The position numbers and the translations under genes are program-made. The notes beneath the pieces were generated by a model. It was not told where the DNA came from and searched no databases. It saw only the letters and a program-made list of their open reading frames with translations. This document shows, piece after piece, positions 28,996 through 38,613 of a stretch of 64,000 nucleotides of DNA. Position 1 is the first letter of the stretch. Every line of letters starts with the position of its first letter. Source of the DNA: Lepidostoma basale (taxonomy: Eukaryota > Arthropoda > Insecta > Trichoptera > Lepidostomatidae); assembly GCA_022606425.2 (NCBI GenBank), contig JAHDVF020001024.1:1302001-1366000 (forward strand). Direction: 5' to 3'.

Positions 28996-29847
28996 TTACG
29001 GGCGTGGCTGAGTAACAGTAACAGGGAGTCTATCACTTTCAATCGAGTGTTTATCATCAACCACCCAAACTTCTGTGCTTCCAACAGTACCCTTTTGAGT
29101 AACATAAAAAGTTTCCCCATCGGTTGTGGTCATGGTTGCAATAGTTTCATCGGCTGAAAAACCACGAAGCGGCCCTACATCTTTCCCTTTCGTAAAGGGA
29201 ACTGATGATGGAGGTGAAGTAGTAAAAAGAGGGATTGACGGTAAATTTGTCGCTAGTTTAAGGTCGAGCACATTTAAATTAATTGGCGGTGTTTGGTTTC
29301 CCTTATCATCTTCTACATGAACACTAGACGTTCCACCAATTATTACACCGGTAGCCTCCAGGGTAAAGTTGTTACCACTACCCGTCAGCCTAACCTCTAC
29401 GGCATCACTACTACTTTTTGCTTCTAAATTACCAATACTAGCCCCTTTAAATACTGAAAAGCTTTTTGTACGCTTTTCACCCACATCGGTGTCGCCTGCA
29501 GGGGTAATGGTTAGCCTAAGGTCCGGGTTAACCGTAACGGCCGCTGTTACCTCTTTATCGTTATCAGCTGTTACAATAATAAGGCCTTCGGTGGGCTCTG
29601 TTGCTGTTACCGAAATGGTTCTATCGCCATCAAAGCTCACATCGATAGCGGGGTTACCACTACTAGCACTAACGGTAGCAACGCCGTTACCCTTTTTAAC
29701 ATCAATATATACTGTTTCATTAACCGTAAACTCTACACTGCTAGGGCTTAGTTTAATGGTTCCATCGGCAACGACATCAGAAGGTTGTTGCTTACAGCCT
29801 AGCACGGCTAGTGCCAACAGGGCGGTAATTAATCGTTTTTTAATCAT
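28996..29847 (-). CDS. Ig-like repeat lipoprotein A
   Basis: 283 residues. Lipoprotein signal with lipobox LAVLGC (Cys about residue 18), so it is lipid-anchored. The rest is about three Ig-like beta domains of 80-90 residues, each with the pattern vgekrt-fsvfkGasiGnLea and a closing Val-x-Asp strand (EGLIIVTADNDKEVTAAVTV; GGTSSVHVEDDKGNQTPPIN). AGGAG lies 9 bases before the ATG and a promoter further upstream. Very close to the next gene upstream; differences cluster in residues about 52-75 and 140-155. Probably surface or periplasmic; function unknown. Confidence 0.88.
   Translation of the reverse strand: MIKKRLITALLALAVLGCKQQPSDVVADGTIKLSPSSVEFTVNETVYIDVKKGNGVATVSASSGNPAIDVSFDGDRTISVTATEPTEGLIIVTADNDKEVTAAVTVNPDLRLTITPAGDTDVGEKRTKSFSVFKGASIGNLEAKSSSDAVEVRLTGSGNNFTLEATGVIIGGTSSVHVEDDKGNQTPPINLNVLDLKLATNLPSIPLFTTSPPSSVPFTKGKDVGPLRGFSADETIATMTTTDGETFYVTQKGTVGSTEVWVVDDKHSIESDRLPVTVTQPRP
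29008..29370. repeat. Long direct repeat, copy 1
   Basis: 363 bases matching 30076-30438 at a constant offset of 1,068 with only about four differences seen by eye (for example at CGAAGCGG versus CGAAGAGG). It covers the C-terminal half of lipoprotein A. The identity is much higher than in the 5' thirds of the same two genes. Confidence 0.9.
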
Positions 29848-29916
29848 ACAGTTTCACTCCTTTTTTTTAATATCAAATTATTTAGTCCAACAATATAGTA
29901 CGGGTTATATAAATTG

Positions 29917-29945
29917 ATTATAACCTATACTCAATTATAATACAA
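29917..29945 (-). promoter_or_regulatory. Promoter of lipoprotein A
   Basis: Minus strand: -35 TTGTAT (29940-29945), 17-base spacer, -10 TATAAT (29917-29922), leader about 65 bases to ATG 29847. Two imperfect copies of TATATAGTTTGTA lie just upstream (29952-29980). Confidence 0.65.
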
Positions 29946-30069
29946 TTACTACAAACTATATAAATCATTACAAACTATATACATTTTTTTAACACCCTTT
30001 ATATCAGATGCAAGATGAGGGCAATAGCCTCCTTACCAGGAAAAACTTTTTATAGGGTTAATAGATTTA

Positions 30070-30915
30070 CTAACGCTGAGTAACAGTAACAGGGAGTCTA
30101 TCACTTTCAATCGAGTGTTTATCATCAACCACCCAAACTTCTGTGCTTCCAACAGTACCCTTTTGAGTAACATAAAAAGTTTCCCCATCGGTTGTGGTCA
30201 TGGTTGCAATAGTTTCATCGGCTGAAAAACCACGAAGAGGCCCTACATCTTTCCCTTTCGTAAAGGGAACTGGTGATGGAGGTGAAGTAGTAAAAAGAGG
30301 GATTGACGGTATATTTGTCGCTAGTTCAAGGTCGAGCACATTTAAATTAATTGGCGGTGTTTGGTTTCCCTTATCATCTTCTACATGAACACTAGACGTT
30401 CCACCAATTATTACACCGGTAGCCTCCAGGGTAAAGTTACTACCGCTACCCGTTAGCCTAACCGATACAGCACCTGTATTGCTACTTTGGGCTGTTAAAG
30501 TACCAATGCTAGCCCCTTTAAATACTGAAAAGCTTTTTGTGCGCTTTTCACCCACAAAGGTGTCGCCTAAAGGGGTAATGGTTAGCCTAAGGTCAGGGTT
30601 AACCGTAACGGCCGCTGTTACCTCTTTATCGTTATCAGCTGTTACAATAATAAGGCCTCTAGTGGGCTCTGTTGCTGTTACCGAAATGGTTCTATCGCCA
30701 TCAAAGGTGGTCTTTATAAGGTTGTTGCTACCACGTACATTAACGACATCAATACCTTTACCCTTTTTAACATCAATATATACTGTTTCATTAATCATAA
30801 ACTCTATACTGGCAGGGGTTAGTTTAATGGCTTGATCGGCACCTCTGCTTGATGGTTGCCGACAGCCTGCTAGGGCAATGCTCAGTAGTACCGCAACACG
30901 TAATTGTTTTATCAT
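30070..30915 (-). CDS. Ig-like repeat lipoprotein B
   Basis: 281 residues from ATG 30915, chosen over an ATG 36 bases upstream because AAGGAG precedes it and it gives the signal MIKQLRVAVLLSIALAGC. It has the same three-domain layout as lipoprotein A. From about residue 160 to the end the two proteins are almost identical; between residues 50 and 72 they differ strongly (GIDVVNVRGSNNLIKTTFDG here). This mosaic suggests gene conversion or selection for variation in exposed loops. Lipid-anchored; function unknown. Confidence 0.88.
   Translation of the reverse strand: MIKQLRVAVLLSIALAGCRQPSSRGADQAIKLTPASIEFMINETVYIDVKKGKGIDVVNVRGSNNLIKTTFDGDRTISVTATEPTRGLIIVTADNDKEVTAAVTVNPDLRLTITPLGDTFVGEKRTKSFSVFKGASIGTLTAQSSNTGAVSVRLTGSGSNFTLEATGVIIGGTSSVHVEDDKGNQTPPINLNVLDLELATNIPSIPLFTTSPPSPVPFTKGKDVGPLRGFSADETIATMTTTDGETFYVTQKGTVGSTEVWVVDDKHSIESDRLPVTVTQR
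30076..30438. repeat. Long direct repeat, copy 2
   Basis: Second copy of the 363-base repeat, inside the C-terminal half of lipoprotein B. Recombination between the copies would delete or duplicate 1,068 bases and fuse the two genes in frame. Confidence 0.9.
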
Positions 30916-31057
30916 TTGGTGGCTCCTTTTTACAAACGTAGAGTAAAACAATGGGTGGCCTAGTGTAGAAAATTAATATAGCCTATATTGTTGTTTACGA
31001 CAAGTAGTTTTTAGATGGTGCTCTTTATTTTTTAAAAGATTCATGTTATCATAAATT

Positions 31058-32008
31058 ATGGCTCTATTATCAATAATCATTCCTATTTATAACGAAGAAG
31101 AGGCCATCCAGGCACTCTTTCCTGCCCTTAAAAAGGCTTTACAGCCGCTAAAGGCTCTAGGCGTCAGCTGTGAATATCTTTGTGTTGATGATGGTAGCAG
31201 CGATCAAAGCTTTAGCATCTTAAATAAGATAGCACTGGCTGATAGCGCTATGAAGATAATAAACTTTAGCCGTAACTTTGGTAAAGAGGCTAGCTTAGCG
31301 GCAGGTTTTCGCTACGCAAAGGGCGATATAGCCATTGCCATTGATGCCGACCTTGAAGAGCCTCCTCTCACTATTATAGAGATGGTTAAGCAGTGGCAGG
31401 GCGGCTACCAAGTAGTCTACGGGGTTAAGGCCAGCCGTAAAAAGGATAGCTTGATGAAGCGCTCGACGGCTAACCTGTTTTATCATTTTTATCAAAAACT
31501 TACCAACCTTAATATGCCACGAGGTGCCGCCGACTTTATTTTGATGGATCGAAAGGTTATTGATGCCCTTAATCAATATGACGAAAAAAACCGCTTTACA
31601 CGTGGCCTTATTTATGGCTTGGGTTTTCGCTCTACCTTAATCTATTTTGATCGCTCTAAACGTCTTTATGGCCAAACTAAGTGGAGCATGATGCAGCTCT
31701 TTAGCTATGCTCTTGATGCTATTACGGCCAATAGTACCAGTCTATTACGCTTTTCTAGCCATTTGGGTATCTTTTTTTCATTGGTGTCGCTGCTGTATGG
31801 GCTCTGGATTATTATTCGTACGACACTGTATGGTATTGATGTTAGTGGCTATGCTAGCCTCTTTTCGGCTATTGTTTTCATGGGGGGTATCCAGCTGATC
31901 AGCTTGGGGATTATTGGCGAGTATTTAAGCCGCATCTTTGTTGAAAGTAAAAATAGGCCTCTGTACCATATCAATGAAATGGTGAATATCACGATCAAAT
32001 CACTGTAA
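31058..32008 (+). CDS. Glycosyltransferase family 2, polyprenyl-phosphate type
   Basis: 316 residues. The GT-A domain has SIIIPIYNEEEAIQALFPAL at the N-terminus, YLCVDDGSSDQSF, and AIDADLEEPP as the DxD metal site. Two C-terminal membrane helices (residues 230-250 and 265-290) follow, as in GtrB/DPM1-like enzymes that charge undecaprenyl phosphate with a sugar. No ribosome binding site is visible, and TATCAT ends only 5 bases before ATG 31058, so the mRNA may be leaderless. The sugar is unknown. Confidence 0.9.
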   Translation: MALLSIIIPIYNEEEAIQALFPALKKALQPLKALGVSCEYLCVDDGSSDQSFSILNKIALADSAMKIINFSRNFGKEASLAAGFRYAKGDIAIAIDADLEEPPLTIIEMVKQWQGGYQVVYGVKASRKKDSLMKRSTANLFYHFYQKLTNLNMPRGAADFILMDRKVIDALNQYDEKNRFTRGLIYGLGFRSTLIYFDRSKRLYGQTKWSMMQLFSYALDAITANSTSLLRFSSHLGIFFSLVSLLYGLWIIIRTTLYGIDVSGYASLFSAIVFMGGIQLISLGIIGEYLSRIFVESKNRPLYHINEMVNITIKSL

Positions 32009-32086
32009 TGATATAGCTATTACTGGCTAAAAATGTTATAATAATAGTATTAAATATTGAAAATATTCTCCATAGGAGTACAACTA

Positions 32087-32908
32087 ATGGCACGTAATAT
32101 TTCAGCTGATGCAGAATCAATTATCGATCAAGCATTTACCGTACACAACAAGGGCTTTGTACGATTAGTAGACTACATGGGTAATGACGATCGTATCGTA
32201 CAGAGTGCTAGAGTGAGCTACGGAGAGGGCACGAAGAGCTACAGAGAAGATAGTAGCCTCATCGACTATCTCTTACGCAATGGCCACACAAGCCCCTTTG
32301 AGCAGGTGGTCTTAACATTCCATTGTAAAATGCCTGTTTTTGTTGCAAGGCAATGGGTGCGTCACCGAACAGCACGTATTAACGAAATATCAGGGCGCTA
32401 CAGCGTGATGGAGGATGATTTTTATCTGCCAAGCCTAGATGCTATTGCCTATCAAAGTAGCAACAATAAGCAAGGGAGGGGAGAAGCCTTCTCTACCGCT
32501 GATGCCGAGCTTATACAGTGGGAGTTAGGAAAGGCTCAACAAAAGGCTTATAAGCAGTACCAAGAGCTTATCGATAAAGGTGTAGCCAAAGAGCTGGCCA
32601 GGGTTAATCTACCCACCAGCCTCTACACCCAGTGGTACTGGCAGATAGACCTTAATAACCTTTTTCACTTTTTAAAGCTTAGGCTTGATCCCCATGCCCA
32701 GCAAGAGATAAGGGACTACGCTAAGGTTCTACTCATGTTAGCAGAGAAGGTCGCCCCTTTAGCCGTTGCAAGCTTTCGCGTACACCAGCTGGGGGGTTGT
32801 CACCTAAGCGCCAAGGAGCTAGCCATTGTTGCTAAGCATCTCGATCTTGAAACTCTTCACTTAGAGAGTAAAGAGCTAAAGCAACTCAAGGCAAAGTTGA
32901 ATAAATAA
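32087..32908 (+). CDS. thyX: FAD-dependent thymidylate synthase ThyX
   Basis: 273 residues from ATG 32087 with AGGAG before it; an upstream ATG would overlap a TATAAT. The ThyX motif RHRTARINEISGRYS (family RHRx7S) is present, and FEQVVLTFHCKMPVFVARQW precedes it. ThyX makes dTMP from dUMP using methylene-THF, FAD and NADPH, without consuming THF. folD in the same window supplies the folate one-carbon units. A TATAAT at 32037-32042 is a likely -10. Confidence 0.97.
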   Translation: MARNISADAESIIDQAFTVHNKGFVRLVDYMGNDDRIVQSARVSYGEGTKSYREDSSLIDYLLRNGHTSPFEQVVLTFHCKMPVFVARQWVRHRTARINEISGRYSVMEDDFYLPSLDAIAYQSSNNKQGRGEAFSTADAELIQWELGKAQQKAYKQYQELIDKGVAKELARVNLPTSLYTQWYWQIDLNNLFHFLKLRLDPHAQQEIRDYAKVLLMLAEKVAPLAVASFRVHQLGGCHLSAKELAIVAKHLDLETLHLESKELKQLKAKLNK

Positions 32909-32916
32909 TAGGCTAA

Positions 32917-34308
<1,392 letters not shown>

Positions 34309-34339
34309 TTAGTTAGTTTTTATTATTATATTTTTAAGC

Positions 34340-34371
34340 AAAGCCCTCTTAAGTTATTAAGGGGGCTTTTT
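34340..34371 (+). terminator. Terminator of eno
   Basis: Stem AAAGCCCTCTTAA / TTAAGGGGGCTTT with loop GTTA and one G-T pair, followed by TTTTTGTC. A strong intrinsic terminator; the A run before the stem lets it also serve the minus-strand lipoprotein that ends at 34384. Confidence 0.9.
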
Positions 34372-34383
34372 GTCAAATAATTT

Positions 34384-34575
34384 TTATATGAACCAACTAA
34401 CAACGGTTGCCCACACGGATAGTTCCTCAACTGCCGGTGAAACCGATGCCTGTTGTTGTTCACTAGTGGTAGACTCCAAGCGTTTCTTGGGTTCCTCTAT
34501 TGAAGGTTGTTTGCAACTAGATAGATAACAAAGAACAACCAAGCTAGCTATAGAGCGTAATAACAATCTTTTCAT
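34384..34575 (-). CDS. Small lipoprotein, 63 residues
   Basis: Signal with lipobox CYLSSC (Cys 21), then a short polar linker and the C-terminal motif AVEELSVWATVVSWF. The latter resembles the last 17 residues of the neighbouring 164-residue lipoprotein, so this may be a shortened paralogue that kept only signal and tail. AAGGAG is 10 bases before ATG 34575. Function unknown. Confidence 0.7.
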   Translation of the reverse strand: MKRLLLRSIASLVVLCYLSSCKQPSIEEPKKRLESTTSEQQQASVSPAVEELSVWATVVSWFI

Positions 34576-34619
34576 GATCGGTCAACTCCTTCAATTTAGT
34601 AATCATTAAGTTTAAAGTA

Positions 34620-35114
34620 CTAAGTGGTAAGCCAGTTCCAAGCTCTACTCCAAATAGATTGCTCTACAACGGGTGCAGAGGCAGCCATCTCAATAAATTC
34701 TGGTGTTTGAACAATATCTGGAAGGAGAGCGATAATTTCAGGTGTTTGCATATGCACAGGTAGCATTCGGGTAACTTCGGGGCGCAGCAACAGGCTTGGA
34801 TCTTTTCGTATAGCAGGAAGATAGCGATTAAACTCGGGCTTTTTCATCATGTCAGTCATAACGCTTTTAAATTCTGGCATCTTGACAATCTCAGCTGCAC
34901 TGAGCGGAATAGAGGGCATGCTATTGCCTTTAGATGGACCTAGCATCCCAATAAATTCATTGGCGGTTTCTTCAACACTGTTCATCTTTTCTATAACAGC
35001 ATTGGCAATAGAATCAATTTTAGAAACAGTATCGTCTATTGATGGCATGGCACAACTGTACCAAAACATCAGAATACTGGAAAAAAATGTTGATTTTAGT
35101 ATCAAATTTTTCAT
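34620..35114 (-). CDS. Lipoprotein, 164 residues
   Basis: Start taken at ATG 35114 (AAGGAG 5 bases before). Lipobox-like stretch LMFWYSC. The mature part is helical, with short recurring units ending in PEF/PEV/PEI (MPEFKSVM, KPEFNRYLP, RPEVTRMLP, TPEIIALLP, TPEFIEMA) spaced 13-20 residues apart, and a Trp-rich tail (VVEQSIWSRAWNWLTT). No family recognised. It probably shares ancestry with the 63-residue lipoprotein next to it. Confidence 0.78.
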   Translation of the reverse strand: MKNLILKSTFFSSILMFWYSCAMPSIDDTVSKIDSIANAVIEKMNSVEETANEFIGMLGPSKGNSMPSIPLSAAEIVKMPEFKSVMTDMMKKPEFNRYLPAIRKDPSLLLRPEVTRMLPVHMQTPEIIALLPDIVQTPEFIEMAASAPVVEQSIWSRAWNWLTT

Positions 35115-35308
35115 GTTCACTCCTTAATATAAAGCCTATACCTTTAACAATAGTACTAAATAGTACAATTGTCAAACATTTTATAAATATTTTATAAATA
35201 TTTTATAAAATAGAAAGTTTTAAAGGGGGTTATCATGCGTGTGATCGAGTTACAAGGGAGATATAAAAAAGAGCCTCCTAAGAGGCCCTTTCCTTTGGTC
35301 AGAAGAGA

Positions 35309-36154
35309 CTAATTATCTTCGTAGTCACCTGCCATATCGTTATCGATCAGTGGGGGCTCTTCTTCTTCTTCATAGTCATCATCATCAATGAGGTCACTTA
35401 ATGCACCCATATCATCATGATCAAAAAATACTGATGAGAAGTCATCTCCTCCCTCTTCAAAAAAGAGGATACGGCTACAGTGAGGGCAAAAACTTATTTG
35501 ATCTCCACTGCGAACTTGGTTAACAAATTGTCCTGGTAGCACCATATGGCATCCTTGGCAGATACCACCACGAATAGAGACAATGCCTAGACCAGACTTG
35601 TTACGTATAATCGTTTCAAATTTAGCTAGAAGATCGGCACCCATACCGGGGTTGATGATGTTTTCTTCCAGAATCAGTGATGCGAGGCGTTGCCTTTCAC
35701 CTGTACTTTGATCTTCTATCTGCTTTTCATCTTCGGCTAGCTCAATCTTTTGCTCATTAATCAGCTGGTTATCAAGGTCAAGCTCATGCTGTAACTCGTC
35801 AAGCTCGTGTTGAGCCTTTTGGCTATCCTTTCTAAACTGGTCTTCACTAAGACCGGCATCGTTAATCTCTTTTTCAAGAACTTCAAACTCCCTTTGAGTC
35901 TTGATCGCCCCCATCTTTTCTTCTAAAGCCTCTTTTTCACCTTGTACCTGTGAAAGGCTAATACGAAAATTTGAGAGCTTAGCGGTTAATAGTTTTTTAG
36001 TAGCCTCTTTTTCATCGCGTCCTCTAATAATACGCTCTAAAATTTCATTTTTTATGATAAGTTGCTTGGGCAACTCTTCTAGCCGCTGCTCAATGCTATA
36101 CTTTTCTGATAGCACCTCTTGAAGTTTTTGCAGTTTCTCAAATGTTTCTTGCAT
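35309..36154 (-). CDS. Coiled-coil protein with C4 zinc ribbon (DUF164 type)
   Basis: 281 residues. Residues 1-165 are a long antiparallel coiled coil, residues 190-240 a zinc ribbon with CQGCHMVLP and FCPHCSRILFF, and the tail is very acidic (DDDDYEEEEEPPLIDND). This is the layout of the widespread zf-RING_7/DUF164 proteins such as chlamydial CT398, which have been linked to type III secretion and sigma54 partners. The actual role here is unknown. Cytosolic, own transcription unit. Confidence 0.85.
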   Translation of the reverse strand: MQETFEKLQKLQEVLSEKYSIEQRLEELPKQLIIKNEILERIIRGRDEKEATKKLLTAKLSNFRISLSQVQGEKEALEEKMGAIKTQREFEVLEKEINDAGLSEDQFRKDSQKAQHELDELQHELDLDNQLINEQKIELAEDEKQIEDQSTGERQRLASLILEENIINPGMGADLLAKFETIIRNKSGLGIVSIRGGICQGCHMVLPGQFVNQVRSGDQISFCPHCSRILFFEEGGDDFSSVFFDHDDMGALSDLIDDDDYEEEEEPPLIDNDMAGDYEDN

Positions 36155-36303
36155 GGCCTAACCTTTATTTTGATTGAGTTTAATAAAACTTTTAAAATAT
36201 TATTGATTAACCTTGATAATAGCATTTTAAACTCTCTTTTGTCTAGCGATCATGATTTTATTATTTTAAATTATTGTCTCGCTCATGAATGGGTGCTTTG
36301 TAG

Positions 36304-36332
36304 TTGCTTCTCTAGAGAAAGGTGGTTATAAT
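36304..36332 (+). promoter_or_regulatory. Promoter of the YjgN-like gene
   Basis: -35 TTGCTT (36304-36309), 17-base spacer, -10 TATAAT (36327-36332). It lies in the 230-base divergent gap with the zinc-ribbon gene; nothing else is recognisable in that gap. Confidence 0.65.
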
Positions 36333-36387
36333 AGAGTATAGCTACCATTAAAAATAGGATAGCTTAACGCGAGGGAGATAACTATTA

Positions 36388-37224
36388 ATGAGTAGTACTG
36401 TAGAAAGTAATTCATTTTTTAAGGGTAATTTTTGGGCACTGATTGGCCAGCAAATTATATGGACAGCTTTTACTGTGGTTACCTTTGGTATAGGCTATCC
36501 CTATGCCACTAAAAAAATAACTCAGTGGATGACCAGTAATATTATTATTAATAATAAGCAGTTAGGATTTGATGCCAGTGCTAAAACACTCTTTATAAGG
36601 GTTTTTGGCCTCTATCTCCTCTACCTTATTATCCTTTTCCCTACGATGGGTACCTTTACCACTGAAACAATGAGTAGTAGCGATGGTAGCTCCTATGAAA
36701 TGGGGGCAGTAATGGTAACCAACTCCGTTACTACCTTTGTCATCTCAATCATCTTAACCCTTATTCTACAGAATTGGCTGATTAAGGGCATGTTTTTTGT
36801 TAATGAGCAAGGGCCCTCTCTCTACACGGGTACACAACCCATGCTGGCCTTTAAACTGGTTATTTTGTCTCTTGTATCAACCTTAAGCTTGGGATTATTG
36901 GCTCCCTGGGCCTTAGTCTATCTTATTAAATGGTATTTTAACAATATGACGATTAGTGGCTACCGGCTTCAGTTTTTAGGAACAATAAAAGAAATCTACC
37001 TCAAGGTGATTGTTTTGGCATTGTTAGCCATTGTAGCCTATACCGTTCCGGTCGCTATTACCATGAGTAATAACAACCTGTGGTGGCTAGCATTTTTACT
37101 CTATGTACCTTTGGTGATCCTTGTGGCCTTCTTTGCCTTTAAGCTGCTTTTATGGATGATCAGTCAGGTGGTGATTGACTCGAGTGCTAAACCTCTTGTT
37201 GCCAATCCACAAATTGATCTTTAA
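36388..37224 (+). CDS. DUF898 / YjgN-like membrane protein
   Basis: 278 residues with six or so hydrophobic helices. The N-terminal FFKGNFWALIGQQIIWTAFT and GIGYPYATKKITQWMTSNII followed by NNKQLGFD resemble the repeated block of YjgN/DUF898 proteins, which occurs again at about residues 150-210 (TLSLGLLAPWALVYLIKWYF). Function of the family is unknown. GAGGGAG precedes the ATG region. The dinB hairpin follows 27 bases after the stop. Confidence 0.75.
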   Translation: MSSTVESNSFFKGNFWALIGQQIIWTAFTVVTFGIGYPYATKKITQWMTSNIIINNKQLGFDASAKTLFIRVFGLYLLYLIILFPTMGTFTTETMSSSDGSSYEMGAVMVTNSVTTFVISIILTLILQNWLIKGMFFVNEQGPSLYTGTQPMLAFKLVILSLVSTLSLGLLAPWALVYLIKWYFNNMTISGYRLQFLGTIKEIYLKVIVLALLAIVAYTVPVAITMSNNNLWWLAFLLYVPLVILVAFFAFKLLLWMISQVVIDSSAKPLVANPQIDL

Positions 37225-37250
37225 ATAATTAATGGAGCATAGGTTTTTAT

Positions 37251-37300
37251 CTATCATGCATTTAGGTACTCCTGTAAAGGAGTGCCTAAATGCATGATAG
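37251..37300 (+). promoter_or_regulatory. Very stable hairpin over the dinB ribosome binding site and start
   Basis: A 23-bp stem (37251-37273 with 37278-37300) with one T-G pair and a 4-base loop GTAA. The right arm contains most of the AAGGAG site (37277-37282) and the ATG (37290-37292) of dinB, so both would be buried in the mRNA. It could be a translational lock, the end of the upstream transcript, or a DNA-level palindrome bound by a protein. Confidence 0.8.
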
Positions 37301-38534
37301 AGGTGATAGGGCACTCTTTTTTCATGTTGACATGGATGCATTTTTTGCCGCCATTGAGCAGTATGACCATCCCCCATGGGCCAACCGAGCTCTTATTGTG
37401 GGGGCTATACCAGGACGCCGTGGTGTTGTATCGGCCTGCAGCTATCAAGCGCGGGCTTTTGGTGTTCATTCAGGCCAAAGTAGTGCCGAGGCCTATCAGT
37501 GTTGCCCTCACGGCCTCTATGTGATGCCCAATATGGTGCGCTACATGGAGGTTTCACAGAAAATTATGGCGACGCTTGCTCTTTTTAGTGATCATATTGA
37601 GACTTTAAGCCTTGATGAAGCATGGCTTGATTTAAGTAGCCATCCCTTGGCACAGGGAGATCCTCTTGCCTATGCATTAAGTATTAAAAAGTCGATTAAG
37701 GAGGCGGTAGGCCTTACCATCAGTGTGGGCATTGGCCGTAACCGGTTACTGGCGAAGCTAGCAAGTGCCCACCAAAAGCCCGATGGACTTTTTTGGCTTA
37801 AAGATGATCAATGCGATCATTTTTTACAGGCATTGCCCTTAAATAGGTTATGGGGCATCGGTAAAAAGAGCCGTCAAGCGTTAGCACTGCAAGGGATTAC
37901 CACCATCGTCGCCCTACAATCCTGTGCTCTTGTAGATCTACAGCAGCGTTTTGGCCATCAAACTGGCTTGATGCTGTATCACAGTTGCCGTGGAGTCGAT
38001 CATCGTCAACATAAAACAACCGTTAAAAACCGCTCAATTAGTAATGAAGTGACGCTAGAGGAGGATAGTTGTGACGAAGACTATATTCTTCAGCAGTTAC
38101 TGCTCTTAAGTCACCGTAGCTTTAGCCGTATGATGGCTAATAATGTTGAGAGTAGCACCGTTGCGGTAAAAATACGCTTTAAAAATTTTGAAACAATCCA
38201 AATACAAAAAAGTTTGGGGAGTAATATCATTAGTGCCGAGCAGCTCTATCTTGAAGCAAAGGAGCTATTTTATCAGAAGTGGGCTAAAGGCAGCTGGCTA
38301 AGGCTCATTGGTATTTCGCTCTGCCATGTCGAACCCTATCGTCAACTAACCCTCTTTAGTGAGCAGGAGGAGAGGAGAAGATCTCTTGAGATGCTGATGA
38401 TGGCTTTTAAGCAGAAAGGTTTTTTTGTAACAAAGGCGGCTCTTTTGGTGGATGAGAGACTCCGAAGGCTACAGAAGGCGGAGGGACGCCCTATTTTTGA
38501 TGGACAAAGGCAAAAAATTAAGAGTGAGAAATAA
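37290..38534 (+). CDS. dinB: DNA polymerase IV (Y-family)
   Basis: 414 residues. Catalytic Asp residues in FHVDMDAFFAA (residues 11-21) and the pair in SLDEAWLDLS (about 106-115), followed by SVGIGRNRLLAKLAS and the helix-hairpin-helix RLWGIGKKSRQALALQGITT. A little-finger domain completes the C-terminus. An error-prone translesion polymerase. ATG 37290 has AAGGAG 7 bases before it, both inside the hairpin. No LexA-like box is obvious. A beta-clamp motif may be QLTLF (about residue 360). Confidence 0.96.
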   Translation: MHDRGDRALFFHVDMDAFFAAIEQYDHPPWANRALIVGAIPGRRGVVSACSYQARAFGVHSGQSSAEAYQCCPHGLYVMPNMVRYMEVSQKIMATLALFSDHIETLSLDEAWLDLSSHPLAQGDPLAYALSIKKSIKEAVGLTISVGIGRNRLLAKLASAHQKPDGLFWLKDDQCDHFLQALPLNRLWGIGKKSRQALALQGITTIVALQSCALVDLQQRFGHQTGLMLYHSCRGVDHRQHKTTVKNRSISNEVTLEEDSCDEDYILQQLLLLSHRSFSRMMANNVESSTVAVKIRFKNFETIQIQKSLGSNIISAEQLYLEAKELFYQKWAKGSWLRLIGISLCHVEPYRQLTLFSEQEERRRSLEMLMMAFKQKGFFVTKAALLVDERLRRLQKAEGRPIFDGQRQKIKSEK

Positions 38535-38613
38535 TTATTGATAAAATTATTCTTAGAAGTTTCAAGCGGTGATGGGCTCTTATCTTTTTACCAACAAAAA
38601 CCGATGGAGTATT

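Noticed and set aside
29126..29917. Plus-strand open frames opposite lipoprotein A, and the same opposite lipoprotein B
   Set aside because: They are mirror frames of Ser/Thr/Val-rich genes, without ribosome binding sites or recognisable products.
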